From Rhodanobacter sp. (GTDB lineage Bacteria > Pseudomonadota > Gammaproteobacteria > Xanthomonadales > Rhodanobacteraceae), in contig DAHUXL010000135.1 in assembly GCA_027307195.1 (NCBI GenBank), positions 1 through 58,328 on the forward strand: 58,328 nt of DNA, given 5' to 3'. A model generated the notes under the pieces. That model saw only the letters and a program-made list of their open reading frames with translations. It had not been told where the DNA came from and made no database searches. Made by a program: the position numbers and the translations under genes. Shown piece by piece: positions 8,966 through 17,434 of this stretch; position 1 is the first letter of the stretch, and every line of letters begins with the position of its first letter.

Positions 8966-11815
8966 TTACAGCGTGCGTGCCACTTCGGTGCGCTCGAAGC
9001 ACTCGATCTGGTCGCCAGGCTTCACGTCGTTGTACTGCTTGACCGCGATGCCGCATTCCATGCCGTTGCGCACTTCGTCGACCAGCTCCTTGAAGCGGCG
9101 CAGCGATTCCAGCTCGCCTTCGAAGATCACCACGTTGTCGCGCAGCACGCGGATCGGCTTGCTACGCTTGACCGTACCTTCGGTGACCATGCAACCGGCC
9201 ACGGCGCCGAACTTGGAACTGCGGAACACGTCGCGGACCTCGGCCGTGCCGATGATGTCCTCGCGCACTTCCATGCCGAGCAGACCGGTGGCCGCCTGAG
9301 TCACCTGATCGATCACGTCATAGATGATCGAGAAGTAGCGCACGTCCAGGCCAGCGGTTTCGATCACCTTGCGGGCCGATGCATCGGCGCGCACGTTGAA
9401 GCCGATAATCAGCGCCTTCGAAGCCGCCGCCAGAGTGGCGTCGGATTCGTTGATGCCGCCCACGCCGGACGAGACCACGTTGACACGGACCCGCTCGTTG
9501 CCGATCTGGGTCAGCGATTCGCGCAGTGCCTCGACCGAACCCTGCACGTCGCCCTTGACCAGGATGTTGAGCGTCTGCTGCTCCACGCCCTGCCCCATCT
9601 TCGCGATGATGTCCTCAAGCCGGTTGCTCTTGCTGACCATGCGTGTTTCGCGACGCTTGAGCTCGCGCTCCTGCGCAACTTCGCGGGCCAGACGCTCGTC
9701 CTCGACGCATACGAAGTCGTCGCCGGTTTCCGGCACGCCGGACAGACCGAGCACCTGCACCGGAATCGACGGGCCGGCTTCCAGCACCTGCTTGCCGGTT
9801 TCGTCGATCAGTGCGCGCATGCGGCCGTATTCGATGCCGCAGACGATGAAATCGCCCTTGCGCAGCGTACCCTGCTGCACCAGCACCGTCGCGACCGGGC
9901 CGCGACCGCGATCCAGACTGGATTCGATCACCACGCCGGAGGCGCGGCCATCGGCCACCGCCTTCAGCTCCATCACTTCAGCCTGCACCGAGATCGCGTC
10001 GAGCAGATCCTCGATGCCCGCGCCGGTCTTGGCCGACACCGGGATGAACTGGACGTCGCCGCCCCAGTCTTCCGGCACCACTTCGTACTGCACCAGACCC
10101 TGCTTGACGTTGTCCGGGTTGGCGCCGTCCTTGTCCATCTTGTTCACCGCGACAATCAGCGGCACCTTGGCGGCGCGCGCATGCTTCACCGCTTCGACCG
10201 TCTGCGGCATCACGCCGTCATCGGCCGCCACCACCAGGATCACGATGTCGGTCGACTGCGCGCCTCGGGCACGCATCGAGGTGAACGCGGCATGGCCGGG
10301 CGTATCCAGGAACGTGATCACGCCCTTGGACGTTTCCACGTGATACGCGCCGATGTGCTGGGTAATGCCGCCGGCTTCGCCGGAGGCCACCTTGGTGCGA
10401 CGGATGTAGTCGAGCAGCGAGGTCTTGCCGTGATCGACATGGCCCATGATCGTCACCACCGGCGGGCGCGTAACCTTCTCGCCTTCCAGTTCGACGTTCT
10501 GGGTATGTGCCGCCAGCGTCTCCTCGGCGTTGTTCTGGTTGTCGGCAACCGGCACATGGCCAAGCTCTTCGACGACCAGCACCGCAGTATCGTGATCGAC
10601 GGTCTGGTTGATGGTCGCCATCACGCCCATCTTGAACAGCGCCTTGACCACCTCGGAACCCTTGACTGCCATCTTCTGCGCCAGCTCGGCGACGACATTG
10701 GTGTCGCCGACGACCACTTCGCGCACCACCGGTGCGGTCGGACGCGAGAAGCCATGCGGACCGCTCGGCGGAGCGCTGTTGCCGCGCGACAGCATCTCGC
10801 GGCCACTGCTGCGACCCGGCTTGCCACGCTTGTTGCTGGAGGAGGAGCGGCGCGCCCGGTCGGCCTCGCTCAGATGCATCTGGCCGCCGGCAAAACGCTT
10901 GCCGGCGCTTTCACGACCTTCCTTGCCACCTGCCGCGCCCGCACTGTCGTTGCGTTCACGCGGATGTTTGGGCTTGTTGCGGTTGGCGTCGCCAGCCGCA
11001 GCCGGTGCGGCCGCTCCGCCTGCCGCGGCTGTGCGAGCCGCCGGGGCCGCCGGGGCCGCAGCTGCGACGGGGGTTGGTGCCGGTGCCGGCACGGGCTTCA
11101 CCAGTTTTTCGCGTTTGCGCGGCTCATGGATGCGCGGCAGGATCATGCCCAGATCGCGCTGGTCCATGCGCTGGACGGATCCGGTGGCGTCCTCGCCAGT
11201 GTCCGACAAGGCGACCTCGGCTGCCGGCTCCGGCGCCGTCTCGACCTCGGCATGGTCGACCACGACCGGCTCGGCTGCACGGGCTGCCTCGACCTTGGAC
11301 TGTGCCTTTTCAGCTTGCCGTGACTGTTCGTCAAGGGCGCGCTGCTGTGCTTCCTCCTGACGGCGATGCTCGGCACTGAGGCGATCCTGCTCTTCCTGCT
11401 GGCGCTGCTGCTGTGATTCATGCAGCTTGCGCACGGCATCTTCACGCTCGGGCTCGGCGCTGGCTTCTTCGGCAATCACGCTGCGCTTGACGTAGGTGCG
11501 CTTGGCGCGTACCTCGACGTTGACCGTCTTGGCTGTACCTGCAGCACCGCGGCCGCCCGGCGTGGCCACTTTCAGCTCACCGACCGTACGTCGCTTGAGG
11601 GTGATCTGGCGCGGCGCGCTGTCATCGACCTCGGCGGCGGCTTCAGTCTTGCCGTGCGTGCGACGCAGGAAGCCCAGCAGTTTCACCTTTTCGGTGCTGC
11701 TGATGACTTGCTCCTGATCGGAAAATTTCATGCCCGCCTCGCCCAGTTGCGTAAGCAACCGGTCGACCGGCATGCCCAGTACCTGGGCTAGTTGTTTGAT
11801 CGTGACGTCCGACAT
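8966..11815 (-). CDS. infB: Translation initiation factor IF-2
   Basis: GTPase that brings initiator tRNA to the 30S subunit and promotes subunit joining. The 949 residues have an N-terminal IF2_N domain ([20 protein letters not shown]), a long Ala/Glu/Arg-rich linker (~70-380), and a second IF2_N-like domain ([20 protein letters not shown]). The G domain starts near residue 455 ([24 protein letters not shown]). Domains II-IV follow and end [12 protein letters not shown]. The length is slightly above the E. coli protein because of the linker. It is cotranscribed after nusA. Confidence 0.97.
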   Translation of the reverse strand: MSDVTIKQLAQVLGMPVDRLLTQLGEAGMKFSDQEQVISSTEKVKLLGFLRRTHGKTEAAAEVDDSAPRQITLKRRTVGELKVATPGGRGAAGTAKTVNVEVRAKRTYVKRSVIAEEASAEPEREDAVRKLHESQQQRQQEEQDRLSAEHRRQEEAQQRALDEQSRQAEKAQSKVEAARAAEPVVVDHAEVETAPEPAAEVALSDTGEDATGSVQRMDQRDLGMILPRIHEPRKREKLVKPVPAPAPTPVAAAAPAAPAARTAAAGGAAAPAAAGDANRNKPKHPRERNDSAGAAGGKEGRESAGKRFAGGQMHLSEADRARRSSSSNKRGKPGRSSGREMLSRGNSAPPSGPHGFSRPTAPVVREVVVGDTNVVAELAQKMAVKGSEVVKALFKMGVMATINQTVDHDTAVLVVEELGHVPVADNQNNAEETLAAHTQNVELEGEKVTRPPVVTIMGHVDHGKTSLLDYIRRTKVASGEAGGITQHIGAYHVETSKGVITFLDTPGHAAFTSMRARGAQSTDIVILVVAADDGVMPQTVEAVKHARAAKVPLIVAVNKMDKDGANPDNVKQGLVQYEVVPEDWGGDVQFIPVSAKTGAGIEDLLDAISVQAEVMELKAVADGRASGVVIESSLDRGRGPVATVLVQQGTLRKGDFIVCGIEYGRMRALIDETGKQVLEAGPSIPVQVLGLSGVPETGDDFVCVEDERLAREVAQERELKRRETRMVSKSNRLEDIIAKMGQGVEQQTLNILVKGDVQGSVEALRESLTQIGNERVRVNVVSSGVGGINESDATLAAASKALIIGFNVRADASARKVIETAGLDVRYFSIIYDVIDQVTQAATGLLGMEVREDIIGTAEVRDVFRSSKFGAVAGCMVTEGTVKRSKPIRVLRDNVVIFEGELESLRRFKELVDEVRNGMECGIAVKQYNDVKPGDQIECFERTEVARTL

Positions 11816-11945
11816 CGTGTTCTTTGCTCCGCCGTTCCCGCGCTTATCATCAGTGCGACATTATTCATGCCGCCACCTCCATCCTTGGTGAAAGACTCCG
11901 TAAAGCCTTTCTCGGCACACCCATCCAGGGTGCCGCCGTCCGCGG

Positions 11946-13451
11946 TTAGCCGCCTTTCTCCAGCCGCGCGATCATCGGCGCACGTGCGGCCATGATCAGT
12001 GCTGCAGCGCGCTCTTCGTTCATGCCATCGATATCGATCAGGTCATCCACCGCCAGATCCGCCAGATCGTCGACCGTACTTACTTCGCGAGCGGCCAATG
12101 CATAGGCCGTCGTTTCATCCATGCCTTCCAGCGCCAACAGCTCGGCAGACGGCTGATGTTCGTCGACGCCCTCCTCTACCGCCAGTGCCTCGGTCAACAG
12201 TGCATCGCGGGCGCGGGCGCGCAGTTCCTCGACGATGTCCTCGTCGAAGCCCTCCACCGCCAGCAGCTCGGCGCTGGGCACGTAGGCGATTTCCTCGACG
12301 CTGGAGAAGCCTTCCTGCACGAGGATAACCGCAATCTCCTGATCCACTTCGAGCTTGTCCATGAACAGCTGGCGCGCGGCCTCCTGCTCGGACTCGCTCT
12401 TGGCAGTGACCTGGTCCTGGGTCATCACGTTGAGCTGCCAGCCGGTCAGCTTGCTGGCCAGACGGACATTCTGGCCACCGCGACCGATCGCCTGGGACAG
12501 CTTGTCCTCGGCCACCGCGATGTCCATCGAGTGCTTTTCCTCGTCCATGATGATCGACTGCACTTCGGCCGGCGCCATCGCATTGATGACGAACTGCGCC
12601 TGGTTCTCGTGCCACAGGATGATGTCGACGCGCTCGCCGTTGAGGTCGTTGGAGACCGCCTGCACACGCGAACCCCGCATGCCGATGCAGGCGCCGATCG
12701 GATCGGTGCGGCTGTCATGCGCCAGCACGGCGATCTTGGCGCGGTCTCCCGGATCGCGGGCGCAGCCCTTGATCTCGACCAGACCCTGGCCGACTTCCGG
12801 CACTTCCAGCTTGAAAAGCTCGATCATGAATTCCGGCGCCGCACGCGAGACGAACAGCTGCGGACCCCGCGCCTCGGAGCGCACTTCGTACAGGTAGCCG
12901 CGCACGCGGTCACCGACGCGGGCCGACTCGCGTGGAATCGTCTTGTCGCGTGGAATGAACGCCTCGGCATTGCTGCCCAGGTCGAGATAGATGTTGCCGC
13001 GCTCGACGCGCTTGACGATGCCAGTGACCAGCTCGCCGACGCGATCGGCGAACGCATCGACCACCTGCTGGCGCTCGGCTTCGCGCACGCGCTGCACGAT
13101 CACCTGCTTGGCGGCCTGCGCGGCGATGCGGCCGAATTCGGCGTTCTCGACCTGCTGCTCGATGTACTGGCCCACTTCGGCGTCGGCACGCTCGTCCAGC
13201 GCATCCATGAGGCGCAGCTGATACGACGGCGATTCCATCTCGCCATCGTCGGCGATGACTTCCCAGCGACGGAACGTCTGGTATTCGCCGGTGCTCTGGT
13301 TGATCGATACGCGGATGTCGGGCTCCTCGTCCGGATAGCGCTTCTTCGCGGCCGAGGCCAATGCAGCCTCCATCGCTTCGAAAATCACTTCCAGCGGCAC
13401 GCCCTTTTCATTGGCAACCGCGTCGACGACCAGCAAAAGTTCTTTGCTCAT
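11946..13451 (-). CDS. nusA: Transcription termination/antitermination factor NusA
   Basis: RNA polymerase-binding factor for pausing, termination and antitermination. The 501 residues show the N-terminal RNAP-binding domain (MSKELLLVVDAVANEKGV), an S1 domain (~135-200, VKRVERGNIYLDLG), and two KH domains (~200-345, including GACIGMRGSRVQAV and AIGRGGQNVRLASKLTG). Two C-terminal acidic helix-hairpin-helix repeats follow (VEGFDEDIVEELRARARD; LEGMDETTAYALA). The C-terminal repeats are the type that bind alpha-CTD and lambda N in enterobacteria. It lies between rimP and infB. Confidence 0.97.
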   Translation of the reverse strand: MSKELLLVVDAVANEKGVPLEVIFEAMEAALASAAKKRYPDEEPDIRVSINQSTGEYQTFRRWEVIADDGEMESPSYQLRLMDALDERADAEVGQYIEQQVENAEFGRIAAQAAKQVIVQRVREAERQQVVDAFADRVGELVTGIVKRVERGNIYLDLGSNAEAFIPRDKTIPRESARVGDRVRGYLYEVRSEARGPQLFVSRAAPEFMIELFKLEVPEVGQGLVEIKGCARDPGDRAKIAVLAHDSRTDPIGACIGMRGSRVQAVSNDLNGERVDIILWHENQAQFVINAMAPAEVQSIIMDEEKHSMDIAVAEDKLSQAIGRGGQNVRLASKLTGWQLNVMTQDQVTAKSESEQEAARQLFMDKLEVDQEIAVILVQEGFSSVEEIAYVPSAELLAVEGFDEDIVEELRARARDALLTEALAVEEGVDEHQPSAELLALEGMDETTAYALAAREVSTVDDLADLAVDDLIDIDGMNEERAAALIMAARAPMIARLEKGG

Positions 13452-13512
13452 TGCAGCAACTCCATAGGCGCCCAGCGGCGGCCAATCGATCTTGATGAAT
13501 TATTCGTACTGA

Positions 13513-14055
13513 TTACTTCGGGGCCTTGGGGGCCGCAGTCTTGCCACCGCGCTTGGGCTGCGGCGCATAACCCAGCGCCTCCCAATTTGGCACTACACGC
13601 GCACTTTCCACCAGCGCATGATCGAATTCGAATGTCTTGCCTTCGGCTTCCAGCACGATGTGCTCGCCTTCCACCGAGATCAACTTGCCGCGCAGGCGAC
13701 GACGCCCTTCCAGTGACGACTTCAGCAGCAATTTCACTTCCTGCCCGCTGACTTTCGCAAACTGTGCGGCAGTAAACAGCGGTCGATCGATGCCCGGCGA
13801 GGAAACTTCCAGCACATAATTGCCGGGGATCGGATCCTCGACATCCAGCAACGCGGACAGCTCGCGACTGGCGGTCTCGCAATCCTCGATACCGACCTCA
13901 CGACGTTCGCCGTCAGGCCCGATCTTGTCCAGCAAGTCCAGGTAAATACGCAGAGTACTCTGCCCCTGCGAAGGGTTGAACTCCACGCCAAGGCATTCCA
14001 GACCCAGATCGGCCAGTACCTCGGTGAAGCGTTGCGTCAGTGCCTGTGTATCCAT
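13513..14055 (-). CDS. rimP: Ribosome maturation factor RimP
   Basis: Needed for 30S subunit assembly. The 180 residues have the RimP N-domain ([24 protein letters not shown]), the conserved [39 protein letters not shown] stretch seen across the family (given here as one segment of the hallmark region at residues ~54-92), and an Sm-like C-domain ([19 protein letters not shown]). The C-terminal tail is Lys/Pro-rich. It is the first protein gene after tRNA-fMet, as in the E. coli metY-rimP-nusA-infB operon. Confidence 0.95.
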   Translation of the reverse strand: MDTQALTQRFTEVLADLGLECLGVEFNPSQGQSTLRIYLDLLDKIGPDGERREVGIEDCETASRELSALLDVEDPIPGNYVLEVSSPGIDRPLFTAAQFAKVSGQEVKLLLKSSLEGRRRLRGKLISVEGEHIVLEAEGKTFEFDHALVESARVVPNWEALGYAPQPKRGGKTAAPKAPK

Positions 14056-14095
14056 GGGTTCGCCTTCCCAGATCGCTTTTCAGAACAGCAGAAAC

Positions 14096-14121
14096 AAAAA
14101 ATGGGCTCCAACGGCCCATTT
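14096..14121 (-). terminator. Intrinsic terminator between tRNA-fMet and rimP (distal of two)
   Basis: On the minus strand AAATGGGC and GCCCATTT (14114-14121 with 14099-14106) form an 8-bp stem with a 7-nt loop, followed by further T residues. It lies only about 40 nt before the rimP start, so it probably attenuates rather than ends the operon. Confidence 0.7.
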
Positions 14122-14210
14122 CCTTATCTCGCCGATGTCCCTCTCCCGCAGCTCCTTCCGGCGCCGGAGCCGCTCACGGCGGCTCGGCATGACGCATCCG
14201 TGCGCCCAAC

Positions 14211-14234
14211 AAAAAAGCCTCACGAGGAGGCTTT
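14211..14234 (-). terminator. Intrinsic terminator just after tRNA-fMet (proximal of two)
   Basis: On the minus strand an 8-bp stem (14227-14234 with 14214-14221) with a 5-nt loop runs into a TTTTTT tract. It begins 19 nt after the CCA end of the tRNA. It is a classical rho-independent terminator. Confidence 0.85.
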
Positions 14235-14252
14235 CTTGCACCAAGAAAGATC

Positions 14253-14329
14253 TGGTAGCGGGGGCAGGATTCGAACCTGCGACCTTCGGGTTATGAGCCC
14301 GACGAGCTGCCAGACTGCTCCACCCCGCA
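14253..14329 (-). tRNA. metY: Initiator tRNA-fMet (CAU)
   Basis: A 77-nt cloverleaf with encoded CCA and anticodon CAU in the loop of CGGGCTCATAACCCG. The initiator hallmarks are all present: no Watson-Crick pair at 1-72 (here U1 and U72, against C1-A72 in E. coli), three G-C pairs at the base of the anticodon stem (GGG/CCC), and purine-pyrimidine at 11-24. Its position directly upstream of rimP-nusA-infB matches the E. coli metY locus; the symbol is used by that analogy. Confidence 0.95.
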
Positions 14330-14342
14330 TCAGAGTCCGAAG

Positions 14343-14371
14343 AGTTTAGCGGGGTGGCCGGTTTCTTGCAA
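14343..14371 (-). promoter_or_regulatory. Promoter of tRNA-fMet
   Basis: On the minus strand TTGCAA (14366-14371) and TAAACT (14343-14348) are separated by exactly 17 nt. The tRNA 5' end follows about 13 nt after the -10 element. This is a good sigma70 match in the expected place. Confidence 0.7.
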
Positions 14372-14443
14372 GCCTCAACACCAACAATCCAGAACAAAGT
14401 TCGCCTGCGATGACCTTGCTATGGTCGTCCCGCGCACCCGACA

Positions 14444-15898
14444 TCAAAGTCCGAACGCGGATCGGCACCAGCCCAGCAGCGGACCCCAGTACAGCCCCAG
14501 TGCCAGCAGCGACAGCGCATTCAGCGACAACACCACGCGCAGGGACGCATCCGGCTTGGCCTGCAATTCACTACCCTCGGCCGGCTTGTCGAAGTACATC
14601 ACCTTGATCACGTGCAGGTAGTAGTACAGGCCGATGATCGCAAACACGATACCGACGATCGCCAGCCACAGCATGTTCGCGTGGATGGCCGCCTCCAATA
14701 CCAGCACCTTGGCCCAGAAACCGAACAGCGGCGGCACACCGGCCAGCGAGAACATCGCCAGCAGCATCAGGAATGCCATCCATGGCGACTTCTGGTTGAG
14801 TCCCTTGAGATCCGAAATTTCCTCGCACTCGAACCCGGCGCGAGTCAGCGCCAGCATCACGCCGAACGCCGCCACGCCCATCAGCGCATAGCAGATCGCG
14901 TAGAACATCGCGGCGGCATAGCCTTCCGGTCCCGCCGCGGCCAGTCCCAGCAGCAGGTAGCCCATGTGCGAGATGGTCGAATAGGCCAGCATCCGCTTGA
15001 GATTGGTCTGCACGATCGCGACCAGGTTGCCGATCGCCAGCGAAAGCACCGCCAGCACCGCCAGCATCAGCTGCCAGTGATGCGACAGGTCACCCATGCC
15101 GGAATCCAGCAGCCGGAACGCCATGCCGAATGCCGCCAGCTTGGAACCCGAGGCAATGAAGGTGGTGACCGGTGTCGGCGCCCCCTGATACACATCGGGT
15201 ATCCACATGTGAAACGGTGCGGCACCGAGCTTGAAGCCGATGCCGACGATCATGAAGATCAGCCCGAACAGCAGCAGCTTCGGCGCCGTGGTGTAGCTCA
15301 TCACGTTATGCAACTGCGCCAGATCCAGGCTCGGCGTGCCGCCCATGCCGGAAGCACCGTAGACCATCGACATGCCATACAGCAGCATGCCCGAGGCCAG
15401 TGCGCCCAGCACGAAGTACTTGATCGCCGCCTCGGACGGCAGCTTCGCGTCGCGATTCAGCGCCACCAGCGCATACGACGACAGCGACAGCAGCTCCAGC
15501 CCCAGATACACGGTAAGCAGGTTGCCGGCCGAGACCAGCAGCATGATGCCGATCACCGCGAAGATCATCAGCGTGTAGAACTCGCCACTGAGCAGCTTGC
15601 GGTCGATCAGGTATGGCCGCGCGTAGACGAATACCAGCACTGTGGTGAGCAGCGCGAAGACCTTGAGGATCTCGGCCGTCACGTCACGCACGAACATGCC
15701 GCCGAATGCCGTCACCGCCTGCGGCGGCTGTCCCATCACCAGCAGGTAGATCGCCACCAGCAGCACGGCAATCGACAGCCAGTGCAGCACCGGACGCTGC
15801 TCGGGCTTCATGAAGGCGTCCAGCAGCAGCAACAGGCACGCCGCCGCCACCAGATAGAACTCCGGCAACATGATCAGGATGTCATTCAAAGTTGGCAT
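14444..15898 (-). CDS. nuoN: NADH-quinone oxidoreductase subunit N
   Basis: Antiporter-like, proton-translocating membrane subunit of complex I. The 484 residues are almost entirely hydrophobic helices (about 14). Typical Mrp-antiporter features are present, including conserved charged residues within helices (LGLELLSLSSYALVAL) and the discontinuous-helix segment near MLAYSTISHMGYLLLG. It is the last gene of the nuo operon, 12 nt after nuoM; no convincing intrinsic terminator follows before the tRNA-fMet promoter. Confidence 0.96.
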   Translation of the reverse strand: MPTLNDILIMLPEFYLVAAACLLLLLDAFMKPEQRPVLHWLSIAVLLVAIYLLVMGQPPQAVTAFGGMFVRDVTAEILKVFALLTTVLVFVYARPYLIDRKLLSGEFYTLMIFAVIGIMLLVSAGNLLTVYLGLELLSLSSYALVALNRDAKLPSEAAIKYFVLGALASGMLLYGMSMVYGASGMGGTPSLDLAQLHNVMSYTTAPKLLLFGLIFMIVGIGFKLGAAPFHMWIPDVYQGAPTPVTTFIASGSKLAAFGMAFRLLDSGMGDLSHHWQLMLAVLAVLSLAIGNLVAIVQTNLKRMLAYSTISHMGYLLLGLAAAGPEGYAAAMFYAICYALMGVAAFGVMLALTRAGFECEEISDLKGLNQKSPWMAFLMLLAMFSLAGVPPLFGFWAKVLVLEAAIHANMLWLAIVGIVFAIIGLYYYLHVIKVMYFDKPAEGSELQAKPDASLRVVLSLNALSLLALGLYWGPLLGWCRSAFGL

Positions 15899-15910
15899 GT
15901 TCGGTCCCGA

Positions 15911-17419
15911 TCAAATCTTGTGAATGGCGAGCTGCTGCACCAGCTGCGACACCGAGCTGTCCATCAGGTGGACCAGCGGCTGCGGCCAGATGCCCAGCGC
16001 CAGCACGGCGGCGGCAAAGGAAACCAGCACGAACGTCTCGCGGCCGTTGATTTCCTTCATCTCGGCCACGTGCGGGTTGGTGATATCGCCCCACAGCACG
16101 CGCTTGACCAGCCACAGCGTGTAGGCCGCGCCGATGATCAGGGTGAACGCGGCAAACAACGCGATCCACGGATTCGCCGCGAAGCTGGCCAGGATCACCA
16201 TGAACTCACCGACGAAGCCGCTGGTACCGGGCAGGCCGCAGTTCGCCATCGCGAACAGCACATAGAAGAAACCGAACCACGGCATCACGTTGATGACGCC
16301 GCCGTAATCCTTGATCTGGCGCGTATGCATGCGGTCGTACATCACGCCGATGCAGGTAAACATCGCGCCGGAAACGAAGCCGTGCGAGATCATCTGCACC
16401 ATCGCACCCTGCATGCCGAGCAGCGCCATGTCGGTATTGCCCGATTCGCGCACCAGCAGAAACGCGATGAAGATGCCGAGCGTGACGAAGCCCATGTGGG
16501 CTACCGAGGAATACGCCACCAGCTTCTTCATGTCCTCCTGCACCAGCGCGACATAGCCGATGTAGACGATCGCGATCAGGCTCAGCACGATGATCAGCCA
16601 GGCGTAGTGCGCACCCGCGTCCGGCACGATCGGCAGGATGAAGCGCAGCATTCCGTAGGTACCGACCTTCAGCATCACCGCCGCCAGCACCACCGAGCCA
16701 CCGGTCGGCGCCTCCACGTGGGCATCCGGCAACCAGGTATGCACCGGCACCATCGGCACCTTGATCGCGAATGCGATCAGGAACGCGAAGAAGACCCAGG
16801 TCTGTTCCTGCAGCGTCAGCGGCAGCGCCGCCAGCGTGGCGAGGTCGAACGTGTGCGCCTTCTGGTACAGATACAGCAGCGCGATCAGCATGAAGACCGA
16901 GCCGAAGAACGTGTAGATGAAGAACTTCAGCGTCGCATACACCCGTCGCGGGCCGCCCCAGATGCCGATCAGGATGAACATCGGGATCAGGATCGCCTCG
17001 AACAGCGCGTAGAACAGCAGCGCGTCGGTGGCGCAGAACACGCCGATCAGCAGGCCCTCCAGCATCAGCATCGCGGCCATGTACTGGTGCGGCTTGTCCT
17101 GGATCACTTCCCACGCGCCAGCGATCACCAGGATGCCGACAAAGGTGGTCATCAGGATCAGCGCCACCGAGATGCCGTCGGCCGCCAGGCTGTAATGGAC
17201 ACCCCATGAGGCGATCCACAGATAGCTTTCGGTCAACTGCATGCCACCCGCGTCGGGGCGGTATTGCACCAACAGGAACAGGCTGACCGCGAAGGTCAGG
17301 ACTGCCACCAGCAGCGACAACCAGCGCGCCAGATTGGGACGTGTGGAGCCGGCAAGCAGCGCCGGGATCGCACCGGCGACGGGGAGCCAGATCAGCAGGC
17401 TTAGCAAGTGATTGAACAT
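15911..17419 (-). CDS. nuoM: NADH-quinone oxidoreductase subunit M
   Basis: Second of the three antiporter-like proton-pumping subunits. The 502 residues form about 14 membrane helices. Diagnostic segments are LYALFEAILIPMFILIGIWGG with its in-membrane Glu, VHTWLPDAHVEAPTGGSVVLA, and MKKLVAYSSVAHMGFVTLG. The length agrees with E. coli NuoM. It lies 15 nt downstream of nuoL and just upstream of nuoN. Confidence 0.96.
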   Translation of the reverse strand: MFNHLLSLLIWLPVAGAIPALLAGSTRPNLARWLSLLVAVLTFAVSLFLLVQYRPDAGGMQLTESYLWIASWGVHYSLAADGISVALILMTTFVGILVIAGAWEVIQDKPHQYMAAMLMLEGLLIGVFCATDALLFYALFEAILIPMFILIGIWGGPRRVYATLKFFIYTFFGSVFMLIALLYLYQKAHTFDLATLAALPLTLQEQTWVFFAFLIAFAIKVPMVPVHTWLPDAHVEAPTGGSVVLAAVMLKVGTYGMLRFILPIVPDAGAHYAWLIIVLSLIAIVYIGYVALVQEDMKKLVAYSSVAHMGFVTLGIFIAFLLVRESGNTDMALLGMQGAMVQMISHGFVSGAMFTCIGVMYDRMHTRQIKDYGGVINVMPWFGFFYVLFAMANCGLPGTSGFVGEFMVILASFAANPWIALFAAFTLIIGAAYTLWLVKRVLWGDITNPHVAEMKEINGRETFVLVSFAAAVLALGIWPQPLVHLMDSSVSQLVQQLAIHKI

Positions 17420-17434
17420 GTGTGCTTGCTTCCC

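Noticed and set aside
8885-11323. Plus-strand open frame of 812 codons opposite infB
   Set aside because: It mirrors infB exactly in a GC-rich genome, and its translation is rich in His, Arg, Ala and Asp with no domain. It is a codon-bias shadow.
14372-14443. Terminator after nuoN
   Set aside because: Only a 7-bp stem with one mismatch and no U-tract is present; too weak to annotate.
14612-17209. Plus-strand open frame of 865 codons opposite nuoN/nuoM
   Set aside because: It spans two genuine membrane-protein genes on the other strand, and the His/Gln/Arg-rich product is a typical complement of hydrophobic codons.
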